A stretch of 64,000 bases of DNA, from NCBI GenBank assembly GCA_034620365.1, contig JAQGEQ010000020.1, forward strand, positions 372,001 to 436,000. The letters run 5' to 3'. Shown piece by piece: positions 1 to 12,959 of this stretch. The notes under the pieces are model-generated. The model searched no databases. It was not told the DNA's origin and saw nothing but the letters and a program-made list of their open reading frames with translations. How positions within the stretch are numbered: position 1 is the stretch's first letter; the number at the start of each line of letters is the position of its first letter. This stretch comes from Pegea sp. RAD2-039. Taxonomy: Eukaryota; Chordata; Thaliacea; Salpida; Salpidae. The position numbers and the translations under genes were made by a program.

Positions 1-1006
1 AGAGACTGTAAACAGTATCAATATTTTAATAGTGTCTGGAACTATTATTAGTCTTGTTAATTATGAAAACATCACTTCAAGTCAATCAAATCTTTTAATA
101 TATTTTGTTAACTTGTTTCAACAAACCTTTAAAGTCTGTGAAAATCATTTGAAAAATGTTCCTGCTATAAAATATATCAGTAATCTTGTTATTTAATCAA
201 TGGTCAAGATGGTTTTTGTGGTGAAGTTAAAGAAAACAACAGTTTTCTATTAAATGTATTTATTGTTTGGTTATTTCGGTAGTGTAAAAAGCTTTTTAAA
301 CACTTTATCTTATGGTTTAATTTGCTTTTTAACAATCAATACACTTTCCAATAAACTGCTGCAATAATCTAAGATTCCTAACAAATTCTTTTATTAATAT
401 GAAGCCTAACTATTATTTTTACAAGCATAGTACATTGACATATGAAAAATAGTGATAAGAAAGTAGTATTTTATGAGTTCTATTTTGTAGTATATTTGGA
501 TTCATGTAAAAATTGAAACACTTAAAATTAAAAAACAAGACTTTGGACTGGATTTATGCACAGCAAAACTGTTCTTTCAATATTGCAAAACTCAAATATA
601 TGTTGATAGATATTTACAAAAGATGTCAAGGGTAGGTTTTAAGTAAACAACAGATTAAAAAAAAAAAGTCAAGGTTTAAATAGCTTGTATTTGAGCACAT
701 GTTATTTAGAATACTTAAGTTTTTGAAAAAAAATTTTTTGATTAAAATGTTGTGAAATATTTAATAAAGAAACTTCAAAAGTTTTAAGAAGAGTTTTGAT
801 ATTTGTTTTTATTCTTTATGAGTCTAAAAAACTTTCATTTTGCAAGAATATATTTTATAAAATATTAACCTTATCATTAGCTTGAAATTGACTAATCAAT
901 AAAAATTAATAAAGGAATAAAAGGAATTACCTATAATTAAAAACAATTTCATAATTTAAAATGTTAAATATTTATAGGAGTTTTAGGAAAATCTTTTCAT
1001 AAAAAA
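1..1006. other. Intergenic, AT-rich; no gene seen
   Basis: No coding exon is recognisable on either strand. The stretch is AT-rich with many short A and T runs. The last few hundred bases should hold the promoter and 5' UTR of the following gene, but no distinctive core element stands out. Confidence 0.6.
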
Positions 1007-3467
1007 ATGTTGCCAAGTTTAATTCGTTTGGTATCTAGCATACTTGTATCTACCTTGACACTAACTTATGTCTTGACCAATCAGAATATCGATAATTCAT
1101 CAAATATTCGATTTACAAAAGGACATCAACAACTTATCAACCATTCTAAAATATTTGATCAACCGGAAATTTTGAATGTAACCGAAGGTGTTTACGTTGC
1201 TGTTGGATACGCGTTGTCAAATATGATTCTGATTAATGGTATGTTTGATTCACTTCAGTAAACTTGAAATCTGTAATGTTTAAGGTCAGATTTTCTTTAA
1301 ATCGATCTCAGCTTTTTTTTTTCAATTTTTTTAAGGAACCGATGGATTGATTATAATTGATACAACTGAGAATTCGAAAATAGCTTTAAATATTTTGCGA
1401 GATTATAGGCAAGCTTATGGAGATATACCTTTAAGGGGGATTATACTGACTCATTTTCACAACGGTTCGCAACAACTATTTATTTTCTATCAAATTTTTT
1501 CTAATAATTTTGTTTAGATCACATTGCCGGGGCTTATAAACTTGTTGAAGATGAGAAGCAAAATAAAGGAATTCAAGTTAAAGTTTTTGCTCATTCGTCT
1601 ATGAAAACAGAAATTCAAAATTTTCGTAAGTTAAAAACCGTCTAATAAACATTTCGAATCATTTGTAATTTAAGTTTTTATAATTCTATAATTAAAATTT
1701 TAATTAAAATTACTCAGTTTATATATTCTATTTGTTATTTTATATTTTATATTTCATTTATTCAACGCGTGGCTGCGAGTTACAAACTCAAGTGCTCTTA
1801 TAGCAAACATGGTTAACTAAATAGAATTATAAGGAACTAATCAGATTTTTACACGAACACTTCAACCACAATACAGTGCACAGAACTTCCAACTTCATAT
1901 CATCCACTATCTCAAGCATCTTAGCAGCTAGATTACAACGCCCGACCTAATTTTGTAGTTAGTAAATTATCCTCGATATTCGACATTCATAAAAAAAAAT
2001 CAATGATGGAAACAGCTAGATTTAACATTTAATTTCAATTCAGAACAATTTAAAGAAGGAGGTTTGCGGAGAGTAAAAAGACAATTCGGGGTGATTTTAG
2101 ATGAAGATCAAGTCATCAATTCTGGGATAGGATACAAACTCCTGATGAATGATCCTATAGATTGCTTTTTTCCCAACATCACTACGATGTATGATCACAA
2201 AATGAACATCACGTTAGCAGGTAAATAATCTCGATTTAAAAGATCTTTCTACCAAATCTTCCTCAAAGGACTTCAACTTCAACTCATTCATACTCCTGGA
2301 GAGACCAAAGATCAAACAACTGTCTGGTTTCCAGGGCAACGGGTCGTCTTTCCGGCCGATAACATCTATTCCGCATTTCCAAACATCTATGCAATCCGAG
2401 GATCTGCTCCGAGAGATGCAAAGACTTGGTACAAGAGTCTTGATACTGTCCGTCGACTTAAGGCCCATTTTATGGTCCCGTCCCACACACGACCATTAGC
2501 GGGTCGTGACGTCATTTTTGACACAATCACGTGTTATCGAGACGCGATTCAATTCGTTCACGACCAAACTGTTCGTTTGATTAACAAGGGGATGTCATTG
2601 GACGATATTGTAGCGTCAGTAAAGCTGCCTACAGCCCTGGCCAGCCATGGATACTTACAGGAGTACTATGGGACGGTTGAGTGGTCGGTCCGGGGTGTTT
2701 ATGAGTTCTATATGGGCTGGTACGACGGAGAAGTAGAAAATCTGTTCCCTTTGAGCAAAACGCAAGAAGCAAAGATGATGGAAAGACTTCTTCTTGATCG
2801 ATCTTCTTGGAGGACTCCAGTTGAGCAACTTCTCAATCACGCTCATAGGTCTCTGGATTCGATCTCTAACAATCTTCTGGATGTGGATCAAATGAAGATT
2901 GAGTTGAGATGGGCGTTGAAATTGAGCTCTATGATCTTTAAATTAAGTTCAAAGGGATCAGAGTCCTATGAAGATGCTCTTCAGATCAGGATCACTTGTC
3001 TGAATCTCCTCAGCTCTTTGACTATCAATGCTATTGAGAGGAATTATTATTTGACTTCTGCTGCTGAGTTACAGGGTAAAGATCTGATCTATCTGAGGAA
3101 TGATAATCGAAGATACTTTATCGATCATATAAGTATGGATCGTTTGATCCAGTTTCTCCCCATCAATGTCAACTCCGAGAAATGCTCTGATGATGATGAT
3201 CAAATCAGTGTGCTTCTTAAGTTTGATGAAGATCAAAAAGATCATAAAGAGTATCAAATCATGTTACGTAATTGTGTCTTTAATCTTGGTGGCTATGGAG
3301 ATGAACACGCTTTTGATGAACCAGATATCGTGATCAGCATGAAGTCTACGACTTGGAGAGCGATGCTTAAACAGAGAAAGACTTCTTGGCTCTTTTTTAA
3401 TTTTTGGAAGATTAATTTGGAAGGAAGTGTTTTCAGCGCCTATCAATTTGTCAGATATTTGAGTTAG
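1007..3467 (+). CDS. Alkyl-sulfatase-like metallo-beta-lactamase-fold hydrolase, membrane-anchored
   Basis: Five exons join in phase: 1007-1238, 1336-1464, 1518-1625, 2044-2220 and 2269-3467, giving 614 residues. The N-terminus has a hydrophobic segment (about residues 4-23) followed by Asn-rich sequence, suggesting a signal anchor. Residues about 117-122 read HFHNDH, the HxHxDH metal site of the metallo-beta-lactamase fold; it is split by intron 2. Further on are HTPGETKDQ, FPADNIYSAFPNIYAIRG and VPSHTRPLAGRD, typical of the SDS-hydrolase/alkyl-sulfatase family. The middle (LASHGYLQEYYGTVEWSVRG) matches the alkyl-sulfatase dimerisation domain and the end resembles the SCP2-like C-terminal domain. 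The family hydrolyses alkyl sulfate esters with two metal ions; the substrate here is unknown. Where I recall bacterial members having a Glu in AEN, this protein has PADN. Five introns make it a true nuclear gene rather than bacterial contamination. The family call is firm; the activity is inferred. Confidence 0.88.
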
Positions 3468-6400
3468 CAACTTCCACTTAAATCTAGCTGTAATGTTTCA
3501 ACTTTTCATACTTTTTAAAGTTTTTTTCAAAAAACTTTCTTCAGATTTTTCTGAAATCAAACTCAACTAAAAATTTTCTATAAATTTTTAAGCAAAGGAT
3601 CTGTTGTGCTTCAAAAATCAGTTGCTTCATTATTGCTTCTAAACTTTTAGGACTATCTGTTATTTAGGTGTTTATGAAATAACAATTTTTTGTAGTGAAA
3701 TCAGTTTTTGTACTTTACAGATGTTACATCCATCTTTAATAAGAACTTCTGATTATCATTGTGATCCATTACTATTTGTGAGACTCAAATTTTAAATAAA
3801 TTCGGGAGTGATTGTATCAAACTAAGAAATAAATAAAATTATACGTATAAATGGCATTTTATTATTCATTTCATTACTGATAAGATTTACTTTTCAAGAC
3901 ACATAATTTAACCAACCAAATAAATTGATGTGTTTTATGTTTCTAAATTTTAATGTTAATTTACTTGTTAATTATTAAGATAAACTTTTATACTTTAAGC
4001 AGAAAGTTTCTACAAAACTAAACTGATTTTGCGAAAAATAGTATTTTGTTTACTTAGGTGAAAAATTAATAGATTAAATTTTGTGTAGAGCGTCTTTTAC
4101 AGATATTAAACTAATTCTAGTTTTGGATGTACCACTGGATCAGACATTGGGCAAATATTTGTTTATTGACATTTTTATTGAACTAATTTTAATAAAAGTT
4201 GTTATAGTAAATCATTTGAAGTTGTCATTAGATTGCATAATGTTTTAACTAACAAATTGAAATAAAGTTAACTAAAAGTAAACATACCAAAAAAAACTTT
4301 GATTATAATTTATGTATTATCATCTCTAAAAGCAAAATTAAAAAGTTATTAAACAGTTTATTAAATTCTCCAGAGTTAATGTTTACATTTTAATTTTAAA
4401 TAAGAAGAGTTTTTTTCTCCAAGACATAAAAATTATTCATTATTTGTAGACATTTTATTAAACTACTGATGCAAAGTCAAAATCAATTAAACATTATAAA
4501 GCTTACTTAAACTTTTAGGTATATCTCGAAATACAAATTATAGTTAAATAAAAATAAAAAGTAATTCATGATAATGATTAAAAAAATTTTTGAGATACTA
4601 CATTTGATTAGCATTAGTTAAAAAACACTTTCAAACTATAAAAATAAAACTGTTTATATTGACAGCATGTGTTTATCTAAATCAGTAACTTATAACTTTT
4701 TGTACAAATGGTTAGATTTTAAGTGGTTAATTCCATAAATGTTTTTATCTATTTATGATAATAATGAAATTTATTAAACTGAAAAAAATGTAATTAGTCA
4801 ACTTTCAAAAATATAAAACAGATTTATCACAACCTTGATATCATCTAACTTCAATTTATCAAAGTGTTTGAGAGTCACGTTGACTTCTTGGATGTTGCAG
4901 ATGTTATGTAGTAAAAAGAGCACAAAAGTACATCAACATTTTGGGGTTTCTTTGATATACGAAGATAGAAAGAAAAAGGTAACAGGTGTTAGAATCAAAG
5001 AATATGAAATAAGAATATGAAGGTTGATCACTGTGATGTTAAGATCTTTTGATGAGCACGCTCATGTCTAAAGCTAATGCAGGAAAGGTACACCCGCACA
5101 CACTTTCAACTGGGGTGAAATTTACCATCAATGTGGGGTACAATTGTAATTTTAAATTTGGATGTTCGTCAGTAAACCAGTTACAATGAAAATTTAGTTA
5201 TTTTACTAAAAAATGATTTACACAAATGTATCAAACTAAATACACAAGAATGTTTCTAAGCTATCTAGTTGGGGAAATTTTCTTTCTGGAACTAGACTCC
5301 AAAAGCCTAATGGACCTTGAAATTCTGGGGTTGTACGAAAGATCACTTTCGAACGATTTTGATTAAAGATTCTTTCATTTTTGATAAGTTTAGATTGCAA
5401 ACAATTGTTTTATTCATTTAATTAACGATGTATCAGATTAAATGAAGTAACATCAATTTAATAAATAAAATCATTGAAACTTAACAGACATGATTTATAA
5501 AAAGGATTTCTAAATTAAAAGTTGGAATCTTTCACAACTGTTCTACGAGTTTTTAGTAAACTCATTTTCAAGCTTCTGAATAGAAAGTTTATCAAATAGA
5601 TCAACTGTTGACTCAGCTTAAAGAAAATAATAGAAAATATATAAGTGATGAGCTTATTCAAAGTTACCATTTGTTAAATTTGATTTTTTAACCCTAACAT
5701 TTAAATAAAACAAACGTTTGTAAACATTATATTTGGCAAGTAATTAAATGTGTTGTTTAATTGACAAACAAGGTTTGTATACGTACCCTATAAATGTAAA
5801 ATTATGTTCTTGTATAGTGATCTAATTTTGGTTGGTCTTCTACTTTTTATTGAACTTATTATTTATTAGTTGTCAATTAATTGCACTTTGATTGCAAATA
5901 AAAAAATCTTTGTTTAAAATTATCCATACTATTATAAACGAAAAACTGAATATTTGTCAGCTCAAATATTTAGGTGACAAAATGTTTAATGTAAATGCCA
6001 ATTAGCAGAGTGATTAATCGGTCAAACCACAGATAAGTCTGTTCCATTACACAATTTTTATTGTTTACAATTTTGTTATATTCCAAATTTTAACTAGATA
6101 ATTATCAGATTTACGTTAAACACGAAATATATAGTTTAATAATTTTGCTAATTGTGTTCAAATGAAACATAAAGTTCTAAAGAAACTTTCCTAATTTGTA
6201 TTACTACAAACACCTTTTTGTGATATGACAAAACGACTAAAAGAATTGTATAAAGTGAAAAATATATCTAAAGTAGTATGAAATAAGGAATAAAACGTTA
6301 CAGTATTTTTTCAGTGTCTATATTCAATATATTATTTTCATTAAATGTCAGTTAGTATATCGAAAGCAGAATACTTTATTTATACTTTGTATGAAAGACA

Positions 6401-7529
6401 ACTTAACTTTGAATAGTAATCAGTAAACAAATCAAACATTAAAAAACTACAAATTTTGTGGTGTGTATGTAGGTTAAAACAAAGTCTACAAAGTATACAT
6501 CAGCAATATGACAGCTAATCTAAAATATCAAAACCTAAAGTAAATATTTATCTCTAGCTTTCAAGTATAACCAATGTAGTATCTTAATTGCTTTCTGAAC
6601 TACTTGGTGAGTAGTTGGGACATGGAAATGATTGTAGTAAATAAAAATCTTCAAACTATCATAAACAGAATGTTAAAGATGACAAAAGTAAAGATAATGA
6701 ACATTTAAGCATACAGAGTGAATTTGACGGTGGAGTCAACTTTTATTACTGTTTATTTTTCATTTTCAACAACTTATTTTGCAATCCTAAGTACAAATAG
6801 TTTCTCTGCCTCAAGTAGATATCTGCAAGTATGAAGTCTCAGATGCTGCAATAGTGCATGGATGGAATGTATTCGAACTTTTTTTGTCATTCACAAAGAA
6901 TGTCTTGAAGAAATTGCATCATTACCTTTACAGTAATTTGAAGGAATAAAGTTATGATAAATGTAAATTCTATTGACACCTTAAAAATGTTTTACAAATT
7001 TAATTTTCTCTCTTATTTTCTTCAGATATCTAATACTCTTGATAAACTAATTATAATAGTTTTAAAAAAAGTTTATTAATTTAATTTGCATGAAAAATAC
7101 TCAAATAAATCTAAGGACTGTAAAATAATAAGCAGTTGAAAAGCCACAAAATAAACAACTTACAGATAATATCAATTAGTTTCTTAAACAAATAATCAAA
7201 AGTTACAGATCGTTGAGATAAAGTGTAAGAATTCAAATGATTCAGTTTCAATTTCGAGAAAGCCACAAGAATTGATAGTCACGAAGCTTCTGATTCAACA
7301 AACTGTATTTTAAAAACTGATTTCTTCATCAAACTTTAGACAACGCCCAGCTTGTCCTCTTTTTCTCACAGTTATTTCCTTAGAAAAAAGCAAACTTCAT
7401 ATAAATTTATTTGTATGAAATCGAATGCCTTCCGGCAATAATTGTATTTACCAGATATTGAAAGTCTTTTTATTGAAGTTTTACTTGTCGAAGTACCTGT
7501 CGGTTTACAGCATTTGTTGTTTATCAAAA
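3468..7529. other. Intergenic, AT-rich; no gene seen
   Basis: Four kilobases without a supportable exon. A likely poly(A) signal for the upstream gene (overlapping AATAAA copies) lies near 3827-3837. Short open stretches, for example 4835-5020, show no splice partners or family resemblance. A short perfect inverted repeat, CGAAAG/CTTTCG with a four-base loop, lies near 5337-5352. Confidence 0.5.
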
Positions 7530-10500
7530 ATGGGTTGTTTAAAATGTGGCCTGATAACTTGTATTGTTCTTCTTAACATTCTTGTTCATGTAAGTAGCTT
7601 ATGCAAATTATTTCTAAAGTGTTAAGCGTTTGTGATAATTTTTTGTATAAGATTGAGGTGTAATACTTTGATCACAAAAATTTTTTAGTGTAGAAATATA
7701 CTTTTGATTATAAATTTCTTAAAAGTTACTTCTTTTATTTTGAACCAGTTCTAGAAATTAAAGATATTTATTTTTTCACTCGTTGTTTTAGATTATAAAT
7801 AAACCATTTATAGAAGTTAGTAATTAGCGAAATTCAATGCGTCTTAACAATCAAGTAAATTTCTTGTTTTAAACTTTTACTTATTCTTTTGATTTTGAAT
7901 AAACGTTTTGAAGCTTTTGAAAATATACTTGTTCTTTTCAAGAACATTTTTTTCAATCTTAACAACGGGATATTTAATAGCCTGTAGAAGACAACTAGCT
8001 GACTTTTTTCTTATTTTAAAATATCTATTACATCATTTATTTCTTATTCTAGAAAGTTTAAATCATCTTTTACGACAAAACTATAATAAGATGTCTTTGC
8101 ATTTAAACTACCTTATTAAAATGACACATGTAAAAAGCTTAATTCTCTTTTAAATTACATTATTCTTTTCCATTTACATGTACTAAATTTAACAATCAAC
8201 AAACTAACTACTTATCCAGGTCAAATGTATTAGACATAATCATTTAAACAATCTTAATCCAGTTAAGTAAAAATGTCAACGTTTAAGCAATGTAAGCTGA
8301 TTATTACAAATAATTAATTACTTCAGTTTCTCTCAAAAAAAATCACTAACAACTTTACTTTTGAAACTAATTTCAAACAAAATATTTCAGCTATGCGGGG
8401 CATCTTTACTTGGGCTTGGTGTTTGGGCTCGAATTGGAGATAGGACTTGTTTACATGATGTGATTATTGATAATACAGGAGAAGCAGTGTTGCTGGTTAT
8501 AATTGCTGGCATTGTCATCATGTTGACTTCATGTTTGGGATGCTACTCGACTGTGAAAGAGAGCAAGAAGGGAATTATATCCGTGAGTGGTCCCAATTGA
8601 TCAATTTGAAAATTCCCATCAGTTGTTACTTTAACTGCTAAACTATTTTATAAAAACCAATTGCTTGTATTTTGATTTAAATTGTTTGGTACAATAATTT
8701 CATTTCCTAAACTTACAGTGAACAACTTCCCTTTTTTTGAAACTAGATAAAAATAGACGTAGAAATATAATTACAACTTTTGTTGAAAATGACAGATAAC
8801 TTTTTAATTATTCTATAGAAATGTTTGTTATGATTAATGAATTATTTTTGTTTAATATTCTGAAGTTTAAAACATTACAAACAATTATTTAAAATAAAAA
8901 AGTTATTATTTTTGGGATAGCTAAATGCTAAGACTGGGTCTATTTGATTGTCAAAAAGTCAAAAATATGTGACCAGTCTCTTAAATCAGCAATAATTTGA
9001 CAAAATCAGATCAACGTAGCGATTAAAAAAACATAAAATCATCTTGATTAAAAGTAGAAACATTGATATTAGTAGTTTTATTAAAAAAAACTTTCGAATA
9101 ATTTATTAAAATATTATAAACTGATAAATAACAAATTATAATCTATTTTTAATTTTTCAATCAAATACAATTGCTAAAGCTTGAATAATTTAGATAATTA
9201 TTAAAGTTTTTGGAAGTCAATTTAATCTTTAAACAAATAACTATTTCAGTATTCGGTCTTCTCACTTTTAGTCATGGCACTTCAAGTTGTTAGCTGTATC
9301 TTCCTCTTCGTTATATATCGATCTCAAATCCAACAGCTTCAAAATCAATACGAAGAAGAATGTGAAAGTTATCAGACTTATGACGATTTTATAGTAAGTT
9401 TTGTTGCTTTCCGTCTACAAGTTCTAGTTTTTTTACTAAATCATTATCAACAGTTTAAATATTATCAGTGATTGAAACATTTGTTTGCTGATAATTTGCG
9501 TTTTATTCTTTACTTATCAACAGATGTATGGTATGTAAATGATAGCGTCGTTAGATTTTAACATTTGATAGCATCTATTTGATCTTCCTACCCTCAATAA
9601 CAATTATGATAAATCCTTATGTCCACTCTATGACTTTATAACAACAAATTTAAAGTTTGAAAAAGTTCATTCCACAAATTTTAAATGTTAAATAAAAATT
9701 TAGCAGCTTGACTTGTAAAAACTTCCTGCCAACAAATCTTAAATTACATTTTATAGAATTAATTTCATACAAGACTATGCTGTAAAAACCTTCGTGCTAT
9801 AAGACTAAGAGAGCTTAAAACTCACCTGCTTCCAACGATTTAAAACCAAATCTAAAGTAACCTCTTCGATCATTGCTATAAACTTATAATCAATAATCAA
9901 AAGTTCTACTTTCAGCGCAAAACTTTTATCATTAATTTGTTTTTGATCTAGATTGTAAAATTATGAAAATAAGATTACAATTAAAATCCTTTTAATGATA
10001 AATGATGACAATTTTAATCCATTTAAATTAACTTCTACAACAGTTTACAATCCTATAAACAATTTTGCAAATAATAACATCAAAAAAAGTTGATTAAAAA
10101 GAAATTATAATTGAATATTTCAAGTTGTAAAAGACCATATATATGTAAAAAAGAGTTAAAATATTTTGTAAAAAGAATAAACTGAAGTTAATTAGAACAA
10201 TTCCTATAAAATTTATGTCAATATTGTAGTATAAAAGCTTTATGCGTCAGTTTCCTTTAATCCAAAGTAATCTGTAATAAATTTACAAAAAAAAATGATT
10301 TTGTTTTAATTTAAAAAATGATTATATTATTTAAAACTGTTTATATTAGGAGTTTAGAAGGATGTTTGTTTTCAAATTTTGATTTGGTTCTTTAAGGTTT
10401 TTAAATTTCATTTTTCTTCCTAACTTACAAAACTTATAAGTTGTTGCCTCGAGGCACTTACAATTGTAAGGACATTTCTCGTAAAAAGTTTTTACATTTT

Positions 10501-11290
10501 TTAAATAAATAAACTCTTTTTACTATTTTCAATTTTTATATGGTTGTTTTGTTTTATTTCCTTTTATGTTTTGATTGCTTATCAAATTATTTGTACGAAT
10601 AACATCAACTTTTATATTTGTTCTCTAGATCACACAGGGATTTTTCGAAACCTTTTATTACGCTTTGTCTGGAGCTACAATATTTTCTGTTCTTTGTGAA
10701 GTGAGTCCAAACTCTTTACACCAACTAGCGACTTCTAACAAAAATTTTAATAATTTAAAACTGAACAATTTTTTCAAAATTTTCTTTTAATGTTTATAGC
10801 TGCAACAAAACTTATTTGAGGAGTTTTCACTACAAACTTCTTTATCTTCCTCTTTAATTAAATGAGGAAATTAAAAAGTAGTTTGTAGATGTAATATATC
10901 AAATAGTGGTAAAAATAAGACAAGCGTGTTTCTCTAAAGCCCACCTCAAAATGGCACCAAACGTACCTTGAAACACTGGTCGCCTTCTAACTATGTTGTT
11001 AAATATTCGATTTATTTACAAAACTAAACTGGTTTAGGTTTTTAAATCCTTATTTTAAAAACTGAAAAATTTTCAGTAAAATTTTTTCAGTTTTTGTGAA
11101 ATTTTCAGTATCTATGACAAGCTTTAGATAATATAGATAATCAGAAAATGAAAAAAAAGATTGAATAAAATTTAACTGCTACAAAATATTCTTTTATACA
11201 AAAGTTATGTAAAGTTACTAATGATAAATCTCATTCTTCTAGTTAGTGGCATTAATTCTTATCGTGTACCAGTATCAAGATATTCTCTGA
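7530..11290 (+). CDS. Tetraspanin-like four-TM protein with a shortened large loop
   Basis: Five exons join in phase: 7530-7589, 8391-8582, 9250-9393, 10629-10700 and 11243-11290, giving 171 residues. The start MGCLKCG was chosen because tetraspanins begin with short Cys-bearing tails; an upstream in-frame ATG at 7425 gives no family match. Four hydrophobic segments are seen: about 8-32, 48-70, 86-108 and 145-168. Between TM2 and TM3 is CLGCYSTVKESK, close to the tetraspanin inner-loop pattern GCCGAxxES. Tetraspanins organise membrane microdomains by lateral contacts. The oddity is the loop between TM3 and TM4: only about 36 residues, with ECESY but no CCG motif, whereas the usual large extracellular loop is 70 residues or more. 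Either this is a divergent reduced family member or an exon in the 1.2-kb intron 9394-10628 was missed; I found none that fits phase. The introns (0.5-1.2 kb) hold only AT-rich sequence. Confidence 0.72.
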
Positions 11291-12959
11291 AGAAATGACT
11301 TTGAAGTAAAACCAAAATAATTTCGTTTCTAATTGTTTCGATTACTTTTCACTTTCTATTTCACATTTTGAGTCTCGAAAGTTTAAATAAAGTTTTTTTA
11401 AGTTTATCATTTTATTTTGTTCAGCTAGTTCATAATAAAACTAACTTATTTTGTTTTCTAACATTAGCACTTTTTAGATTTCGACCAATAACGATCATGA
11501 CTTACAAAACTTAACTTTAAACAAAATTCTTTACTTTCCTTTTCATTGTATCTTTTGTGAATCACGTTAATAAATTTGTAAAGATTTTAGAAATGAGTCA
11601 TTTTGATAAATTATTTTTTTCTGTATTGTTTCCTTTTTATAAGACGTTAAGATTGTTATCAAAACAACAACTTTGTTACATTTGCTTTTTTAAAAAGCTC
11701 TTTAATCAACTATTTTTTATGAGAATACATCAAAATGTATTTTAAAGTTGTTACATTTCAAGTTTTATGATAATAAAAACCAGTTTAGATCAAACAGGAT
11801 AGTTAAATCAACATTTAACTTGCGAGTTACAGATTTTAAATATTTGTAAATTAATATATTTAAATGACTTTTCATTAATTTCTAAATAATCCACCTTCTG
11901 AAAAACTGTATTTTTACTTCTAAATAAATGAAACAAAATATTTACAAAATTCACTGCAACTGCCATTTTCGTTTCACAAAACTTACAAATAAAGCTTTTA
12001 ATTTAACAATATTTTCAAGCAAATATGGAATATTATTTGCTAAACAAATAAATATTTAGATCAAACAAAGAATTGAAAGGTTTTTTTTAATTTTATTATT
12101 GTCAAAAAGCTTTTGTAGAAAATATCATCTTTTAAGTTGTATGATTAATATATTATACTCCAAACCATAAAAACATTTATTATGATCAAAAACGCATGTA
12201 ACAAAACGGATTTTAAAATAAATTTAAAAATATATAACTTAGACATAATCGTTTGTAGGTTAAAGCTAAAAAAAAAAAACATAATTTGAATTATTATTAA
12301 TTAATTCTAAAAATTAAAATAAACAAATGAAACTTTTTCATGGTTCTTTAAATTCAATTCTGAGTGTTCTTATGTCAACAGTGGAAACATTTTGTATTTT
12401 TTCAACGAATTTTGTTTTGCTAAGGATCTTTTAAGGAAAGAAATTTGTCCATCAATCAAATCATTTTCCCGTTTCATTTGATCATTGTAACTTTTCCAGG
12501 TCCCTAAGATAAAAATTATTTGAAAATTTTATTTTATGAAAAGATTTTATTACGTTGTGATTCAATTCTCATCACACATTCTAATTGAGTGATTATAAAA
12601 GCAATTTTCAAATAGTTGTTATTGAAAGCTCTGAACTCATGATTAAACATCTCTTTAAGAAATTCAATCGATACAATATTATGTAAGTTTAAAAAAACAC
12701 GACATCGGTAGTGAAGACCAAACGAGTAATTTTTTGAATACAAAGTAATTACTTTACTTTGGATATTTGCTTTGAAGCTTAATGACAAAGGTTAGGTCAA
12801 AACGAAGTCGTTCTACTTTATTACAAACTTTGTTGTTACAGAGTTAGATAAACAAAAGCTGCTTTCTAAATCAAAATTCCTTAATGTTTTTAATAGTAAG
12901 AAACGAAGATTAGAATTATAAACAAATTTTATGTTATTAGGATTAACAAGCGGCTTCTT
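11291..12959. other. Intergenic between convergent genes; no gene seen
   Basis: AT-rich sequence between two genes pointing toward each other. It should hold both 3' UTRs. AATAAA-type signals occur, for example TTTAAATAAAG near 11382. No exon with convincing splice sites was found. The short minus-strand open stretch at 12534-12788 has no protein-like features. Confidence 0.5.

Noticed and set aside
1007-3467. Bacterial contamination as source of the alkyl sulfatase
   Set aside because: Five phase-consistent introns with GT-AG ends and host-like base composition.
9522-9528. Seven-base microexon in the tetraspanin intron
   Set aside because: It would shift frame and adds no family residues; chance AG and GT are common in this sequence.
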